Shown: positions 18,510-27,813, numbered from the stretch's first letter. The stretch is DNA of 64,000 bases from an uncultured delta proteobacterium (GCA_903911145.1 CAIWCD010000049.1:1-64000), one strand, 5' to 3'. Program-made: numbers and translations. Notes: generated from the sequence alone by a model not told the origin.

Positions 18510-21239
18510 ATGACCCAGCCAGCTCTCGGGGACGGGGCGAAGCCGGCAGCACCGCTCGCGAACGCAGCCCCTGCCTCGTCTCGATCCGGAAGCTACGGTG
18601 CGTTTTCACGTTGGCTGCTCGCGTGGCTCTTTGCCCCCGTGCAGCTTCCCGAAGAGTCGATTGAACCGCTGCAGAAACTCTCGCAGCAGGCAACGCTCGT
18701 CTACGTTCTGCGGGCATCGTCGCTTCTGCATCTGCTCTATTTCAACTTCGCGTTCAGCCGCGTCGGGTTGCCGATCGCGCGGGCCGCGACCGGTCTGGGA
18801 TATCGGATTTTCTCTCCGGTCGCGCGCTGGTATCTCGGCGGCAAGCAGATCGCTGCACCGAAGGATGCCAGGGGCGACAAGACAACCGCCGCGGTCGTCG
18901 AGGCCGTGCGCCGAGGGGAGAGCGCGCTCGTGTTTCTGCGCAGCCCCCGCTCGCTCGCGAGTTCGGTCGCGACGCTCTCTGATCCATTTCCGGAACTTGC
19001 GCGCCTGCAGCGCGAACTGCTGCCGAGCGGCAAGCGCATCGTGATGATTCCGCTGACGCTGCTCTGGCGGCGCCGCCCGCGCCAGCTTTCCCGCTCTTTG
19101 CGCGATGTGCTCTTCGGCGATCCGGAAGAGCCCGGTGCGATGCGCGCGGCGATTGGATTTCTCATTCACCGAGGCACCGCGGTCGTGCGTGTCGGCGCCC
19201 CGGTCGAACTGGCCAACGAGATCAAGCGGGACTATCTGCCGGGACCGCGCAGCCTGCCGCCTCGGCCGGTGACGCAACTCGGCGACGACACGGAAGTCAG
19301 CGTGGGGAGCGGTCGCCCGATCGATCTGAACACGCGCGCCGCCCGTCGCGTGCGCGGATTTCTCCACCAGCATCTTGCGCGTGAGAGTCGCGTCATCACG
19401 GGGCCGCCGCTCAAGAGGCCCGAGCGCGTCGCAGATCTCACGCTGCGCGATCTCCACCTTCGCCGCGCGCTCGCCGAGATCGCGCGCGAGCGGGGCCGTG
19501 CCGATGGAAGCGTCGAGAGAGAGTCGCGGCGAGCCCTCCGCGAGATCGCCGCCCGTTACAACGCGATCGCCGTCGACGCGATCAAGGGGATCCTGCATTT
19601 CATCTTTAATCGCATCTATGACGGCATCGATATCGATCCGGCTGGCATCAAGAGGCTCCAGGAGGCGAGCGCAGAGGGGCCGATCGTTCTCTGCCCCTGC
19701 CACAAGAGCCACATCGATTACCTCGTGCTCGGATATATCTTCGATGAGCATGGTATCCAGCCGCCACATATCGCCGCGGGAGATAACCTCAACTTCTGGC
19801 CCGTGGGGCGACTGCTGCGCGCGTGCGGGGCGTTCTATATCCGCCGCAGCTTCAAGGGCGACAAGGTCTATGCCGCAACGCTCTCCGCGTATGTGAAGCA
19901 GTTGCTGCGCGATGGCTTTACCCAGGAGTTCTTTATTGAAGGCGGCCGCTCGCGCACGGGCAAACTCCTGCCGCCCAAGTTCGGCATGCTGACGATGGAG
20001 GTCGAGGCCTGGATCGCTGGAGAGAAGAGCGACGTCAAATTCTGCCCGATCTCGATCTCCTATGAAAAGCTGATGGAAGGTCAGAGTTACCAGCGCGAAC
20101 TTCTCGGCGGCGAAAAGCAGAAGGAGGACGCCACCGCGCTGCTGGGCGCCACTTCGATTCTCCGTTCCCGATATGGGCGCATTACCATTCGCATCGCCGA
20201 GCCCGTGTCGCTGCGCAAACTATTTGCCGAGCGCGGCGTTGATATCAAGGAGCAATCACCCGAAGATCGGCGCAAGCTCGTCGCGGCGCTCGGTTGGCGC
20301 ATTGCGGCCGGCATTAATCGCGCCGCGCCGCTCGCTCCGATGGGCCTCGCCTGCGCAGCGCTGCTAAGCCACGACCGTCGCGGACTTTCTAATGAGGAGA
20401 TCCTGGCGCGCGCTGAGTTTCTTCATACGGCCGCTATTGATTGCGGGGCAACCGTACCGGCCTGGTATACGGGCGAGAAGTCAGACGGAGCGCCGCCGCC
20501 GTCGCTGCGTGCAAGCGGCCTGATTCATCGCGCGCTGCAGACGCTTGGCGAATCGGGAGATATCCACGGCCAATCGGCCGGCGAGGAGACCTACTATGCC
20601 GTCAACGAGGAGCGGCGCTATTCACTCGATTATCATAAGAATGGAATCCTCCATTTCCTCGTCGGCCCCGCGATCCTCTCGTCCGCACTTCGCACGCGCG
20701 ATGGCCAACCTGTGCCGCTGACAGAGTTGCTGCGCGCCGCGAAGGAGTTGTCGCGGTTCTTCAAGAATGAGTTCATCTACGAACCGGGTCGCCCATTTGA
20801 GGCAATCGTCGATGGCGCTCTGGCGCTCCTGTTGAAATGGAATCTGGTCGAGCGGCGCTCCGGTGCGACCGGCGATCTGATTGTCGAGACGCCCGCCGGT
20901 GCGCGGTGGGTTGAGCTGCTCGCAGATCTGCTCCGACCGTTCGGCGAAGGTGTCTGGCTCGCCGCGGACGCGCTCTGCCTACTGCGCGATGCACCGCTCG
21001 AGACGAAGGAGTGGACACGGCGCACGCTTGAGCGCGGCCGCGCGGCTTATCTGGCCGGCCGCATTCGACGCGGTGAATCGCTCTCCAAGTCGATTCTCGA
21101 TAATGCACTGTTGATGTTCAAGGACCGCGGCGTCGTTGTGCAGGGGGAGGGCAAGGGCGGAAAACTCTCGCTGACGCCGGAGTGGAAGACGCCCGAGAAA
21201 CTGGCGTCGCTCGCTGTCGAGATCAACCGCTTCTTATAG
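18510..21239 (+). CDS. plsB: glycerol-3-phosphate 1-O-acyltransferase (PlsB)
   Basis: 909 residues, slightly longer than E. coli PlsB (807). Acyltransferase motif I HxxxxD is at 398-403 (CPCHKSHIDYLVLG). Motif II is in NLNFWPVGRLLRACGAFYIRR, and motif III in FIEGGRSRTGKLLPPKFG. It acylates sn-glycerol-3-phosphate at the inner membrane, the first step of phospholipid synthesis. A long N-terminal and a C-terminal helical region surround the catalytic core. The ATG before TQPALGDGA is chosen; upstream in-frame residues overlap the end of the alcohol dehydrogenase gene. An aldolase gene follows 48 bases downstream. Confidence 0.93.
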   Translation: MTQPALGDGAKPAAPLANAAPASSRSGSYGAFSRWLLAWLFAPVQLPEESIEPLQKLSQQATLVYVLRASSLLHLLYFNFAFSRVGLPIARAATGLGYRIFSPVARWYLGGKQIAAPKDARGDKTTAAVVEAVRRGESALVFLRSPRSLASSVATLSDPFPELARLQRELLPSGKRIVMIPLTLLWRRRPRQLSRSLRDVLFGDPEEPGAMRAAIGFLIHRGTAVVRVGAPVELANEIKRDYLPGPRSLPPRPVTQLGDDTEVSVGSGRPIDLNTRAARRVRGFLHQHLARESRVITGPPLKRPERVADLTLRDLHLRRALAEIARERGRADGSVERESRRALREIAARYNAIAVDAIKGILHFIFNRIYDGIDIDPAGIKRLQEASAEGPIVLCPCHKSHIDYLVLGYIFDEHGIQPPHIAAGDNLNFWPVGRLLRACGAFYIRRSFKGDKVYAATLSAYVKQLLRDGFTQEFFIEGGRSRTGKLLPPKFGMLTMEVEAWIAGEKSDVKFCPISISYEKLMEGQSYQRELLGGEKQKEDATALLGATSILRSRYGRITIRIAEPVSLRKLFAERGVDIKEQSPEDRRKLVAALGWRIAAGINRAAPLAPMGLACAALLSHDRRGLSNEEILARAEFLHTAAIDCGATVPAWYTGEKSDGAPPPSLRASGLIHRALQTLGESGDIHGQSAGEETYYAVNEERRYSLDYHKNGILHFLVGPAILSSALRTRDGQPVPLTELLRAAKELSRFFKNEFIYEPGRPFEAIVDGALALLLKWNLVERRSGATGDLIVETPAGARWVELLADLLRPFGEGVWLAADALCLLRDAPLETKEWTRRTLERGRAAYLAGRIRRGESLSKSILDNALLMFKDRGVVVQGEGKGGKLSLTPEWKTPEKLASLAVEINRFL

Positions 21240-21287
21240 AAATCCAGCCTGTGCTATTTTCCGCGCCCTCAACTTCCAGGAGACATC

Positions 21288-22208
21288 ATGTCTGCGCGCA
21301 TTCGCGAGATCCTCAGTTGGTATCCTTCCGATAACCCCGGCACGCTGACCAATCTGGCGCGCATGATGATGCACGGCCGACTCGCGGGGACCGGCAAGCT
21401 GGTCATTCTTCCGGTCGATCAAGGGTTCGAACACGGCCCCGTTCGTTCATTCCAACCGAACCCGGCTGGATATGATCCCGAATACCATATCCAACTCGCC
21501 ATCGACGCGGGCTGCAGCGCCTACGCTGCGCCGCTGGGCGCATTGGAAGCCGTCGCGGGCAAGTATGCCGGACAGATGCCGCTGATCCTCAAGCTCAATA
21601 ACAGCGACTCGCTCGCGAAGATGTCCTCGCCCATCTCTGCGGTCACGGGGTCAGTGAAGGACGCGGTCCGGCTTGGTTGCGCAGCGATTGGATATACGAT
21701 CTATCCCGGCAGCGCCGCGCGCAATCCGATGTACGAGGATTTGCGCGAGCTGATCTCCGAGGCGAAGGCGCACGGATTGGCCTCCGTGGTCTGGAGCTAT
21801 CCCCGCGGCGAAGGCATTACCGATAAGAAGGGCGAAACGGCCGTCGACGTCGCCGGTTATGCCGCGCAGATCGCCTGCCAACTGGGCGCGCATATCGTCA
21901 AGGTGAAGCCGCCGATGGATTTCATCTACCAGGACGAAGCGAAGAAGGTGTTCGAGAAGTATTCAATTCCGACCAAGACGATGGCCGAGCGCGTGCATCA
22001 CGTCGTGCAGAGCTGCTTCGCGGGCAAGCGCATCGTCATCTTCTCCGGCGGAGAGGCGAAGGAGACGGGCGCGCTGCTCGAGGAGATTAAAGGCCTGCGC
22101 GACGGCGGCGCGTTCGGTTCAATCATGGGGCGCAACGCGTTCCAGCGACCGCACGACGAGGCGGTCAAGTTGCTCCACGGCGTGATGGATATCTTCGCCG
22201 GGAAGTAA
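21288..22208 (+). CDS. fbaB: class I fructose-bisphosphate aldolase (DhnA type)
   Basis: 306 residues of the DhnA/FbaB archaeal-type class I aldolases. The barrel begins VILPVDQGFEHGP and includes LKLNNSDSLA, IGYTIYPGS and WSYPRGEG. The Schiff-base lysine is expected in AHIVKVKPP (Lys205 or nearby), and a phosphate loop is in IFSGGEAKETG. It cleaves fructose-1,6-bisphosphate to triose phosphates and, being class I, does not need a divalent metal. The ATG has AGGAGACATC upstream. It follows plsB and converges on a membrane protein gene 10 bases away. Confidence 0.92.
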   Translation: MSARIREILSWYPSDNPGTLTNLARMMMHGRLAGTGKLVILPVDQGFEHGPVRSFQPNPAGYDPEYHIQLAIDAGCSAYAAPLGALEAVAGKYAGQMPLILKLNNSDSLAKMSSPISAVTGSVKDAVRLGCAAIGYTIYPGSAARNPMYEDLRELISEAKAHGLASVVWSYPRGEGITDKKGETAVDVAGYAAQIACQLGAHIVKVKPPMDFIYQDEAKKVFEKYSIPTKTMAERVHHVVQSCFAGKRIVIFSGGEAKETGALLEEIKGLRDGGAFGSIMGRNAFQRPHDEAVKLLHGVMDIFAGK

Positions 22209-22217
22209 CGCGAGCAA

Positions 22218-23027
22218 CTATCGAGGAACTATCCCGCCGTCCGGCTCGTCATCGGGCCGTGGCGGCGGACGCACGGCGTTCCACTGTTCAAGCGTCGGTT
22301 CAATCGACGTATCGATATCCCCGCCGATATTCGCGGATAGCAGCCCCGTGCAGGGCTCGTTCGTGCAATCGAGTTCGCTGCTGAGCGCAATTGCGCCCTG
22401 CTCCGTCGGCAGCGACGGTTTGACCAGACCCGCGCGGCATTCACGTCCGAAGGGCAACCAGAGCAGCGTATTGCCCGAGAGAATGCTGGCGCGCGCTTCC
22501 CAGCGTGCCTCCGGCGCCGTCTGCGTCGCGGGACAGACCGCGCGGACCGCCACGGCCGAACGCGCCGCACCGTGTGGACGCTTGACCTGGATATTCACGT
22601 GAACGGGACGCTCGAAACGAAAGCGAACCGTCGCGGGGCTTCGCGCATGGACAGGCGCAGAGCCGTCCTGCATCGCGCCGTGAAAGCGATCGGGAGGTCG
22701 CGCTTCGCAGAACCACATCTCCTTGGTCAGGCCCGGCCACTTTGTCTCCCCGAAGACGTCGCTGATGCCCGAGAACTTCCGCTCTCCGCGCGCATCGGAG
22801 CAACTCACCCGCGCTCCCATCACGGGCGCGCCGAGGTCGTCGACGACCTGAACATCGAGCGGTCCCGGCATCTCGAAGATGAGCCAGGCGACGCCGAAGA
22901 CGCTCCCGACCACGATGAGCGCGATGAGAAATTCGAAGCGACCCGGCAGGAGGTCCGCAGTCAGACGCGGCGAGAAGGCGCCTCCCTTACTCCGCGGCGC
23001 TTCCTCCCTGTTCGGCTCGTTCGTCAT
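22218..23027 (-). CDS. single-pass membrane protein with extracytoplasmic beta domain, unknown function
   Basis: 269 residues. A Pro/Arg-rich cytoplasmic N-terminus is followed by one transmembrane helix (FLIALIVVGSVFGVAWLIF, about 34-52). The outside part starts as a carboxypeptidase-regulatory-like repeat (LDVQVVDDLGAPVMGARVSC) and then a cysteine-containing beta-rich region of unknown fold. It is the last gene of the crp-queD-lipoprotein operon, 12 bases after the lipoprotein gene, which also has a [16 protein letters not shown] strand pattern. The two may form a surface pair. Function not known. Confidence 0.6.
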   Translation of the reverse strand: MTNEPNREEAPRSKGGAFSPRLTADLLPGRFEFLIALIVVGSVFGVAWLIFEMPGPLDVQVVDDLGAPVMGARVSCSDARGERKFSGISDVFGETKWPGLTKEMWFCEARPPDRFHGAMQDGSAPVHARSPATVRFRFERPVHVNIQVKRPHGAARSAVAVRAVCPATQTAPEARWEARASILSGNTLLWLPFGRECRAGLVKPSLPTEQGAIALSSELDCTNEPCTGLLSANIGGDIDTSIEPTLEQWNAVRPPPRPDDEPDGGIVPR

Positions 23028-23039
23028 CGAGAGAACGCG

Positions 23040-23549
23040 CTACTTCGTTGGTGCGGCAGGAGCAACGGGAGCAGCCACTGGCGGGGTCGGAGGCGTCGAC
23101 TGACCGGGCTTGTATCCATATCGAGGAGCCGAAGCAGGTCCGCAATCCATCGTCTCTTCGACGCCAGCGGCGCAGCTGTACTCCGCCTTCTTCTTGCAGA
23201 TGATCGGCTTGCCCGGCACGACGTGAACGCGCGCACGCAGGCAGCCGCGTCCTCGGTCGTGGCCGCTGTTGCCACCGCCCGCCGAGGCCATGAAGCCGAG
23301 ACTGATCTTGTTGAATCTGAGGTTGTAGTCGCCCTCGGGAACATTCAGCGCGCAGCCCGAACCGCTCGAGTGGCAGCTGTCTTCCTTGCCCTTGCCGGTG
23401 AGCGAATATTCGCCGGGGATCGACGTCCCGGCCTCGTCAACAACAGCCAGATCGGTGTCGGGCGAATCGCTCGCCGGGCGTGCTTCCGCGCAGGCGCCGA
23501 GAAGGAGCGCAAGGCCAATGAGTGCAGTGCGGGCAATCGGGGAATTCAC
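23040..23549 (-). CDS. lipoprotein with regulatory-like beta repeat, unknown function
   Basis: 169 residues. Type II signal peptide with lipobox LLGAC ([15 protein letters not shown]). The mature part has a carboxypeptidase-regulatory-like strand set ([20 protein letters not shown]), several cysteines ([26 protein letters not shown]) that may form disulphides, and a Pro/Ala-rich tail. The start overlaps queD by four bases (ATGA). Its pairing with the following membrane protein suggests a shared envelope role. No family assignment. Confidence 0.6.
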   Translation of the reverse strand: MNSPIARTALIGLALLLGACAEARPASDSPDTDLAVVDEAGTSIPGEYSLTGKGKEDSCHSSGSGCALNVPEGDYNLRFNKISLGFMASAGGGNSGHDRGRGCLRARVHVVPGKPIICKKKAEYSCAAGVEETMDCGPASAPRYGYKPGQSTPPTPPVAAPVAPAAPTK

Positions 23550-23920
23550 GGTTCGTACTCCGCGCGGTTGTTGTCGGTCTCGAAAACTTCCACTTTACAG
23601 ATGCGCACGCGCCCATCGTCGAAACGCTTGCCCAGGCCGGTGCAGATGAAGCGCGCCAGTTCCTCCGCCGTCGGATTCCACTCGGTGAACGGCGGCACCT
23701 CGTTCAGGTTGCGGTGGTCATACGGCGAAAGCAGCTCGAGCGCAGCCTGTTTGAGCAGCGAGAAATCGAGCACGTAACTGGTGCGGTCGAGCGCACGCGC
23801 CTCGGCATGAACGAGCACGCGATAGTTGTGCCCGTGCAGATCCTCGCAGCGGGTCTCCGAGAGACGGACCTGGTGGGCCGCGCAGAACCAGAGCTGCTTC
23901 GAGACGCGCCAGATCGGCAT
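23546..23920 (-). CDS. queD: 6-carboxytetrahydropterin synthase (QueD/PTPS family)
   Basis: 124 residues. Zinc ligands are His16 (CAAHQVR), His29 and His31 (DLHGHNYRV), and the catalytic Cys25 lies before them. The DHRNLNEV segment and the Glu in [10 protein letters not shown] complete the active site. The family converts dihydroneopterin triphosphate to 6-carboxytetrahydropterin for queuosine synthesis, or to pyruvoyl-tetrahydropterin in relatives. The start directly abuts the stop of the Crp-type regulator (TAG then ATG), and the stop overlaps the following lipoprotein gene. No other queuosine genes are nearby, so the role is inferred from the family. Confidence 0.9.
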   Translation of the reverse strand: MPIWRVSKQLWFCAAHQVRLSETRCEDLHGHNYRVLVHAEARALDRTSYVLDFSLLKQAALELLSPYDHRNLNEVPPFTEWNPTAEELARFICTGLGKRFDDGRVRICKVEVFETDNNRAEYEP

Positions 23921-24655
23921 CTAGGCTTCGTCCCGATCGACCGCGTCTTCGTCCGTGGTGAGAAAGCCCCAGCGCACCAGCAGCTTCTTGCCACTCATCT
24001 CGAGCAGGCCTCGCCGCGCGAAGTCGCTGAGCGCGCGATTGACCGTCTCCCGGCTCGTGCCGATGAGGCCCGCCATCTCCTGCTGCGTGGGCCGGTGGCG
24101 GATGAGCAGGCCGACCTCGGCAGGCTCGCCCTGTTTCTTCGCGAGCTCGCGAATGGCGCGGGCGACGCGCGCATAGACATCGAGGAGCGCGAGATTTCCG
24201 ATCACCTCGTCCGCGTGGCGCAGACGGCGAGAGAGCTCAGCGAGCACGGCGAGGCTGGCGTTGGGACGCGACGCGAGATGGTTGCGGAACGCGACGCGAT
24301 CGAGTGTGAGCAGTTCGGAATTCTCGATGGCGACGACGTTGGCCGAGCGCGGCTTCTCGTCGAGCAGCGACATCTCGCCGAAGAAATCCCCAGCGCGCAG
24401 CAGCGAGAGGATGATCTCCCGCCCTGTGTCGCCGTAGAGCACGACCTTCACTTTGCCCTTGGCGATGACGAAGAGCGTGTCGCCCGAGTCTTCATGGCTG
24501 ACGATCACCGAACCGGCCTCGACGCTGCGCGAGCGCACGCGCGACGCGAGATCGGAGAGGTCGTCGGCCGGCAACTCGCGGAAGATCGAGACCTGGCGCA
24601 GCAGCGTTGTCGTGTCCAAGGTTCTCCCGTGCGCGAAGGGCGCGGATGCTGGCAC
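23921..24655 (-). CDS. Crp/Fnr-family transcriptional regulator
   Basis: 244 residues. The N-terminal CNB domain runs [20 protein letters not shown] through [20 protein letters not shown] to [20 protein letters not shown]. In this last segment the phosphate-binding cassette keeps Gly-Glu and Arg-Ser, so ligand binding is plausible. A dimer helix and a C-terminal winged helix-turn-helix follow ([20 protein letters not shown]). There are no cysteine clusters as in Fnr. It heads an operon with queD, a lipoprotein and a membrane protein, and diverges from thiS. The GTG at 24655 is kept; a TTG at 24619 with GGGAG upstream is an alternative that trims 12 residues. Confidence 0.88.
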   Translation of the reverse strand: MPASAPFAHGRTLDTTTLLRQVSIFRELPADDLSDLASRVRSRSVEAGSVIVSHEDSGDTLFVIAKGKVKVVLYGDTGREIILSLLRAGDFFGEMSLLDEKPRSANVVAIENSELLTLDRVAFRNHLASRPNASLAVLAELSRRLRHADEVIGNLALLDVYARVARAIRELAKKQGEPAEVGLLIRHRPTQQEMAGLIGTSRETVNRALSDFARRGLLEMSGKKLLVRWGFLTTDEDAVDRDEA

Positions 24656-24763
24656 TCCCCGCCTGCGCGATCAAGAGAGCTGCGCGATCGAATCGCGATT
24701 TCACAATGGGCGAGCCGTCGCACGCCGCTTGCTCAAGCCCGGTGGTTGCCCTATCACCCACGC

Positions 24764-24964
24764 ATGCGTGCGACGCTCAATGGAGAGCCGATCGAACTTC
24801 CCGAACCGCTGACGGTGTCGGGGCTCCTCGCGCACCTCGGCGTGCGCAGCGAGCGGGTTGCGGTCGAGCGCAATGGCGCCGTGATCAAGCGGGCCCGCCA
24901 CGGAGAAGAACAGCTCGCGGATGGGGACGTGCTCGAGGTGGTTTCGTTCGTCGGCGGCGGTTAA
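24764..24964 (+). CDS. thiS: sulfur carrier protein ThiS
   Basis: 66 residues with a ubiquitin-like fold and the essential C-terminal Gly-Gly (VVSFVGGG). The N-terminal strand is [20 protein letters not shown], and the [14 protein letters not shown] turn is typical. The carrier is adenylated and thiocarboxylated at its last glycine and donates sulfur to ThiG. It was selected inside a much longer uninformative frame; the ATG gives the normal length. It begins the thiS-thiG-thiE-FadL plus-strand unit. No TPP riboswitch elements were recognised in the 108 bases upstream. Confidence 0.92.
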   Translation: MRATLNGEPIELPEPLTVSGLLAHLGVRSERVAVERNGAVIKRARHGEEQLADGDVLEVVSFVGGG

Positions 24965-24969
24965 CGAAT

Positions 24970-24991
24970 TTCGATAACGCTCGTTATCGAA
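24970..24991 (+). promoter_or_regulatory. perfect 10-bp hairpin between thiS and thiG
   Basis: TTCGATAACG pairs perfectly with CGTTATCGAA around a two-base loop, five bases after the thiS stop and eight bases before the thiG Shine-Dalgarno (GGAGG). It is not followed by a T run, so it is not a standard terminator. It could stabilise or process the intercistronic RNA, or be a protein-binding palindrome. Confidence 0.5.
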
Positions 24992-25010
24992 TGGTTGTCG
25001 GAGGCAAGCA

Positions 25011-25814
25011 ATGGCGCAGGACGAATCGTTGGTGCTCGCAGGGCGCAGCTTCCGGTCCCGCCTCGTCGTCGGCACAGGACGGTATCGCGACTTTCCCACC
25101 ATGCAGGCGGCTCTCGTTGCCAGTGGCGCGGAGATGGTCACGGTCGCTGTGCGCAGGCTTGATCTCGCTGCGAAGGGCGAGGCGTCGCTGCTGCACTGGA
25201 TCCCGCAGGGGATGCAGCTGTTGCCCAACACGGCCGGCTGCTTTACCGCGGACGACGCGGTGCGGACGTGCCGGCTCGCGCGTGAACTCCAAATCGGGGG
25301 AGAGCGGCCGCTGGTGAAGCTCGAGGTCTTGAGCGATCCGAAGACGCTGCTGCCCGACGGAGAGGAGACGCTTGCGGCGGCGCGCATCCTCGTCAAGGAG
25401 GGCTTCGACGTGCTGCCGTACACGAGCGACGATCCGGTGCTCGCGCGGAAACTCGAGGACGCTGGCTGCGCGGCAGTGATGCCACTCGGCGCGCCGATCG
25501 GAAGCGGGCTGGGCCTGCGCAATCCATACGCGCTGCAGATGATTCTCGAGCACGCGAAGGTCCCTGTGATCGTCGACGCCGGCGTGGGTACCGCGAGCGA
25601 CGCCGCCATCTGCATGGAACTGGGCGTATCGGGCCTGCTCATCAACACCGCGATCGCGTGCGCGACGGATCCGGTCGCGATGGCGACCGCAATGAAGCTC
25701 GCGACCGAGGCCGGACGGCTCGCATTCCGCGCGGGGCGCATTCCGCGCAAGCTCTACGGAAACGCCTCGAGCCCGCTCGGCGGAGTGATTGGCGGCGAGC
25801 CGGCGCGGTCGTGA
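25011..25814 (+). CDS. thiG: thiazole synthase
   Basis: 267 residues of the ThiG barrel. It opens [19 protein letters not shown]. The Schiff-base lysine region is [17 protein letters not shown], and the end of the barrel has the phosphate site [14 protein letters not shown]. ThiG condenses deoxyxylulose phosphate, ThiS-thiocarboxylate and dehydroglycine to the thiamin thiazole. Its ATG has GGAGG seven bases upstream. It overlaps thiE by four bases (GTGA). No thiO, thiH or thiF is in the window, so those partners must be elsewhere. Confidence 0.95.
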   Translation: MAQDESLVLAGRSFRSRLVVGTGRYRDFPTMQAALVASGAEMVTVAVRRLDLAAKGEASLLHWIPQGMQLLPNTAGCFTADDAVRTCRLARELQIGGERPLVKLEVLSDPKTLLPDGEETLAAARILVKEGFDVLPYTSDDPVLARKLEDAGCAAVMPLGAPIGSGLGLRNPYALQMILEHAKVPVIVDAGVGTASDAAICMELGVSGLLINTAIACATDPVAMATAMKLATEAGRLAFRAGRIPRKLYGNASSPLGGVIGGEPARS

Positions 25815-26440
25815 ACGATCGTCACACCCAGTTGCCTGCTGCGCTGCGGCTGATTCTCATCGCGGAGGATTCGCGTGGAGTTGCTGCGGCGCTCGCACAG
25901 TTCGGTCGCGGAGTCGCGGCCGTGCAGTTGCGTGCGCCCGGCCTGTCGGCGCGACTGCTTCTCTCGCGAGCCAGGGAGTTGCGCGACCTCTGCACGAGCC
26001 ACGGCGCCGCGCTCATGATCAATGATCGCGTCGACGTCGCGCTCGCTGCTGGAGCCAACGGAGTGCATCTTCCCACTCGGGGGATGGACGTGACTGACGT
26101 GCGAACACTATTCGCGAGCGCGGGCCGCGAGGCGATCGTTGGCTGTTCGTGCCACAGCCCGTCCGAGCGCGATGCGGCCGAGCGAGCCGGAGCGGACTAC
26201 GCGTTCTACAGCCCGATCTGGGATGTCCCTGGCAAGGGCCCAGCTCTCGGTCTCGATGCGCTCGCCCTTGCTGCGCGCGGTCGCGCGCTTCCTCTGTTCG
26301 CGCTTGGCGGAGTGACCGCAGCCAACGTCCGCGCCGTGATCTCCGCTGGTGCGCGCGGCGTTGCCTGCCTTCGATCCATCCTTCACGCAGACGATCCAGC
26401 AGCGGCCGCAGCCGGATTCGCATCCGTACTCCCAACATGA
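25811..26440 (+). CDS. thiE: thiamine phosphate synthase (ThiE)
   Basis: 209 residues from a GTG overlapping the thiG stop. The barrel shows [14 protein letters not shown] near the usual QxRxK site, [20 protein letters not shown], the [18 protein letters not shown] pattern, and [19 protein letters not shown]. It joins HMP pyrophosphate to thiazole phosphate to make thiamin phosphate. The VQLR.P sequence replaces the more usual QLR.K, so the phosphate-contact lysine is changed, as also happens in TenI-like relatives. A TenI or regulatory role is therefore a minor alternative. The stop overlaps the ATG of the FadL-type gene. Confidence 0.85.
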   Translation: MNDRHTQLPAALRLILIAEDSRGVAAALAQFGRGVAAVQLRAPGLSARLLLSRARELRDLCTSHGAALMINDRVDVALAAGANGVHLPTRGMDVTDVRTLFASAGREAIVGCSCHSPSERDAAERAGADYAFYSPIWDVPGKGPALGLDALALAARGRALPLFALGGVTAANVRAVISAGARGVACLRSILHADDPAAAAAGFASVLPT

Positions 26441-27813
26441 AACGATCTGGCCTCACACTGCTCCCGACCGCAGCCCGCGCGGGTTTCTGCGTGTTCGGAT
26501 GCTTCGCCGTGCTGCTCTCCCCTGCCCGCGCCGACGACACCCGCTACCAGGACTATCCGGTTGGCTCCCGCGCGATGGCTCTTGGCGGCGCGTTCACCGC
26601 GCTCTCCGACGATCCCTCGGGCCTCACCTACAATCCCGCCGGGCTCGTCGACACACACAAGATGAACGTCAACGTCTCCTCGTCGCTCTACGGACTCGAG
26701 CGGCAGGGACGCGGCGGCGCGAAGCTCGTCGACAAGGGCACCTTCTCTCTGGCTACGCTCGCGACGCTCAACGTGATTCCCGGAGAGGCGGGAACGGTCA
26801 AAGGATTCGGCAGCGAGACGGACGACGGCGCGACCTATGCTCTCGGTGTCGACGTCACCGTCCCGAGTTTCCGCGACTACGGCACCGACGCGACCGCGCC
26901 CACCGTGCTGCACACGCGCGTCTTCGATCGCACCTTCGACGCAGCTGCCGGCGGCGCCGTGCGGCTCGACCAGAACTGGAGCGTCGGCTTCGCGCTCCAC
27001 TTCAATCTCCGCCTCTTCGCTGACACGGAGGACGCGCTCGTCAGCGATGGTGGCGCAGATCCACGCGTCGGCGTCTATCACGCTGAGGCTACGTTCACGA
27101 ACGCGGCGCTCTCGGTCACAGGTGGAGCGAAGCTCCGACTAAACGGATGGCTCTACGGCGCGTCGCTGAGCACCCCCGGTGTTCGCGTCTACTCCTCCGG
27201 ATCGGTGCAGGTGCAGGACGTACGTACCGATCCAACCGCGCCTCCGCCGCACACGACCGTCACTCTGCTCGACACGACGAACGTCGAGAGCGCGACGGGG
27301 ATCCCGTTCGTGCTTCGTCTGGGCGCCGCGCGAGTGGAGCCGCATCACTGGACCGCGTCGGCGCAACTCACGCTCGATCTCCCGACGGCGTACGACCGCT
27401 TCGTGCTCGCGACCAACGTCGCCGATCGGCTTCAGTTGCAGACCCACGTCACGCGACACGCAGTGCTCAACGCGAATCTCGGCGGCGAATATCTCGTCAA
27501 CTCGACACTCGCAGTGGCGCTCGGGGCTTTCACCGACTTCTCCACGGCGCCCGACCTGCAGGCCAACCGCGACGGTTCGCTCGCCTCAAGCAGCAGCCAC
27601 CTTGAGCACGTATCGCTCTATGGCGGCACGGCATCGCTCGGCTTCATCGGGCAGCATTCGATCACGCGCCTCGGCCTTTCGATGAGCTACGGCCGCGGCG
27701 AGGAAGCGGTGCCAAACGACCCCACCGGCGTCTCCGATCCAAACGGATACACGCTCTCGGCAGTGTCGCAGTTGATGCTCTACGTCTTCCTCGCAGGAAC
27801 GTTCCGTTACTAA
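26437..27813 (+). CDS. FadL/OMPP1-family outer-membrane transport protein
   Basis: 458 residues. A signal peptide ([20 protein letters not shown] onward, cut near SPARA) is followed by the FadL hatch sequence GSRAMALGGAFTALSDDPSG with YNPAGL, then a long series of alternating beta strands, ending in an aromatic C-terminal residue pattern (VFLAGTFRY) for outer-membrane insertion. Family members form a 14-strand barrel for hydrophobic substrates. The ATG overlaps the thiE stop by four bases (ATGA), so it is translationally coupled to a thiamin operon. Its substrate is unknown: fatty acids by default, a thiamin precursor by context. Confidence 0.88.
   Translation: MKRSGLTLLPTAARAGFCVFGCFAVLLSPARADDTRYQDYPVGSRAMALGGAFTALSDDPSGLTYNPAGLVDTHKMNVNVSSSLYGLERQGRGGAKLVDKGTFSLATLATLNVIPGEAGTVKGFGSETDDGATYALGVDVTVPSFRDYGTDATAPTVLHTRVFDRTFDAAAGGAVRLDQNWSVGFALHFNLRLFADTEDALVSDGGADPRVGVYHAEATFTNAALSVTGGAKLRLNGWLYGASLSTPGVRVYSSGSVQVQDVRTDPTAPPPHTTVTLLDTTNVESATGIPFVLRLGAARVEPHHWTASAQLTLDLPTAYDRFVLATNVADRLQLQTHVTRHAVLNANLGGEYLVNSTLAVALGAFTDFSTAPDLQANRDGSLASSSSHLEHVSLYGGTASLGFIGQHSITRLGLSMSYGRGEEAVPNDPTGVSDPNGYTLSAVSQLMLYVFLAGTFRY

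Noticed and set aside
24656-24763. TPP riboswitch upstream of thiS
   Set aside because: No CTGAGA or other conserved TPP-aptamer segments were found in the 108-base gap.
22572-24964. Long plus-strand frames from 22572 and 23522
   Set aside because: Antisense to the crp-queD operon; only the last 66 codons of the second frame (ThiS) are real.
26149-26436. 5' extension of the FadL-type reading frame
   Set aside because: Overlaps thiE in another frame; the ATG at 26437 gives a proper signal peptide and the ATGA overlap.
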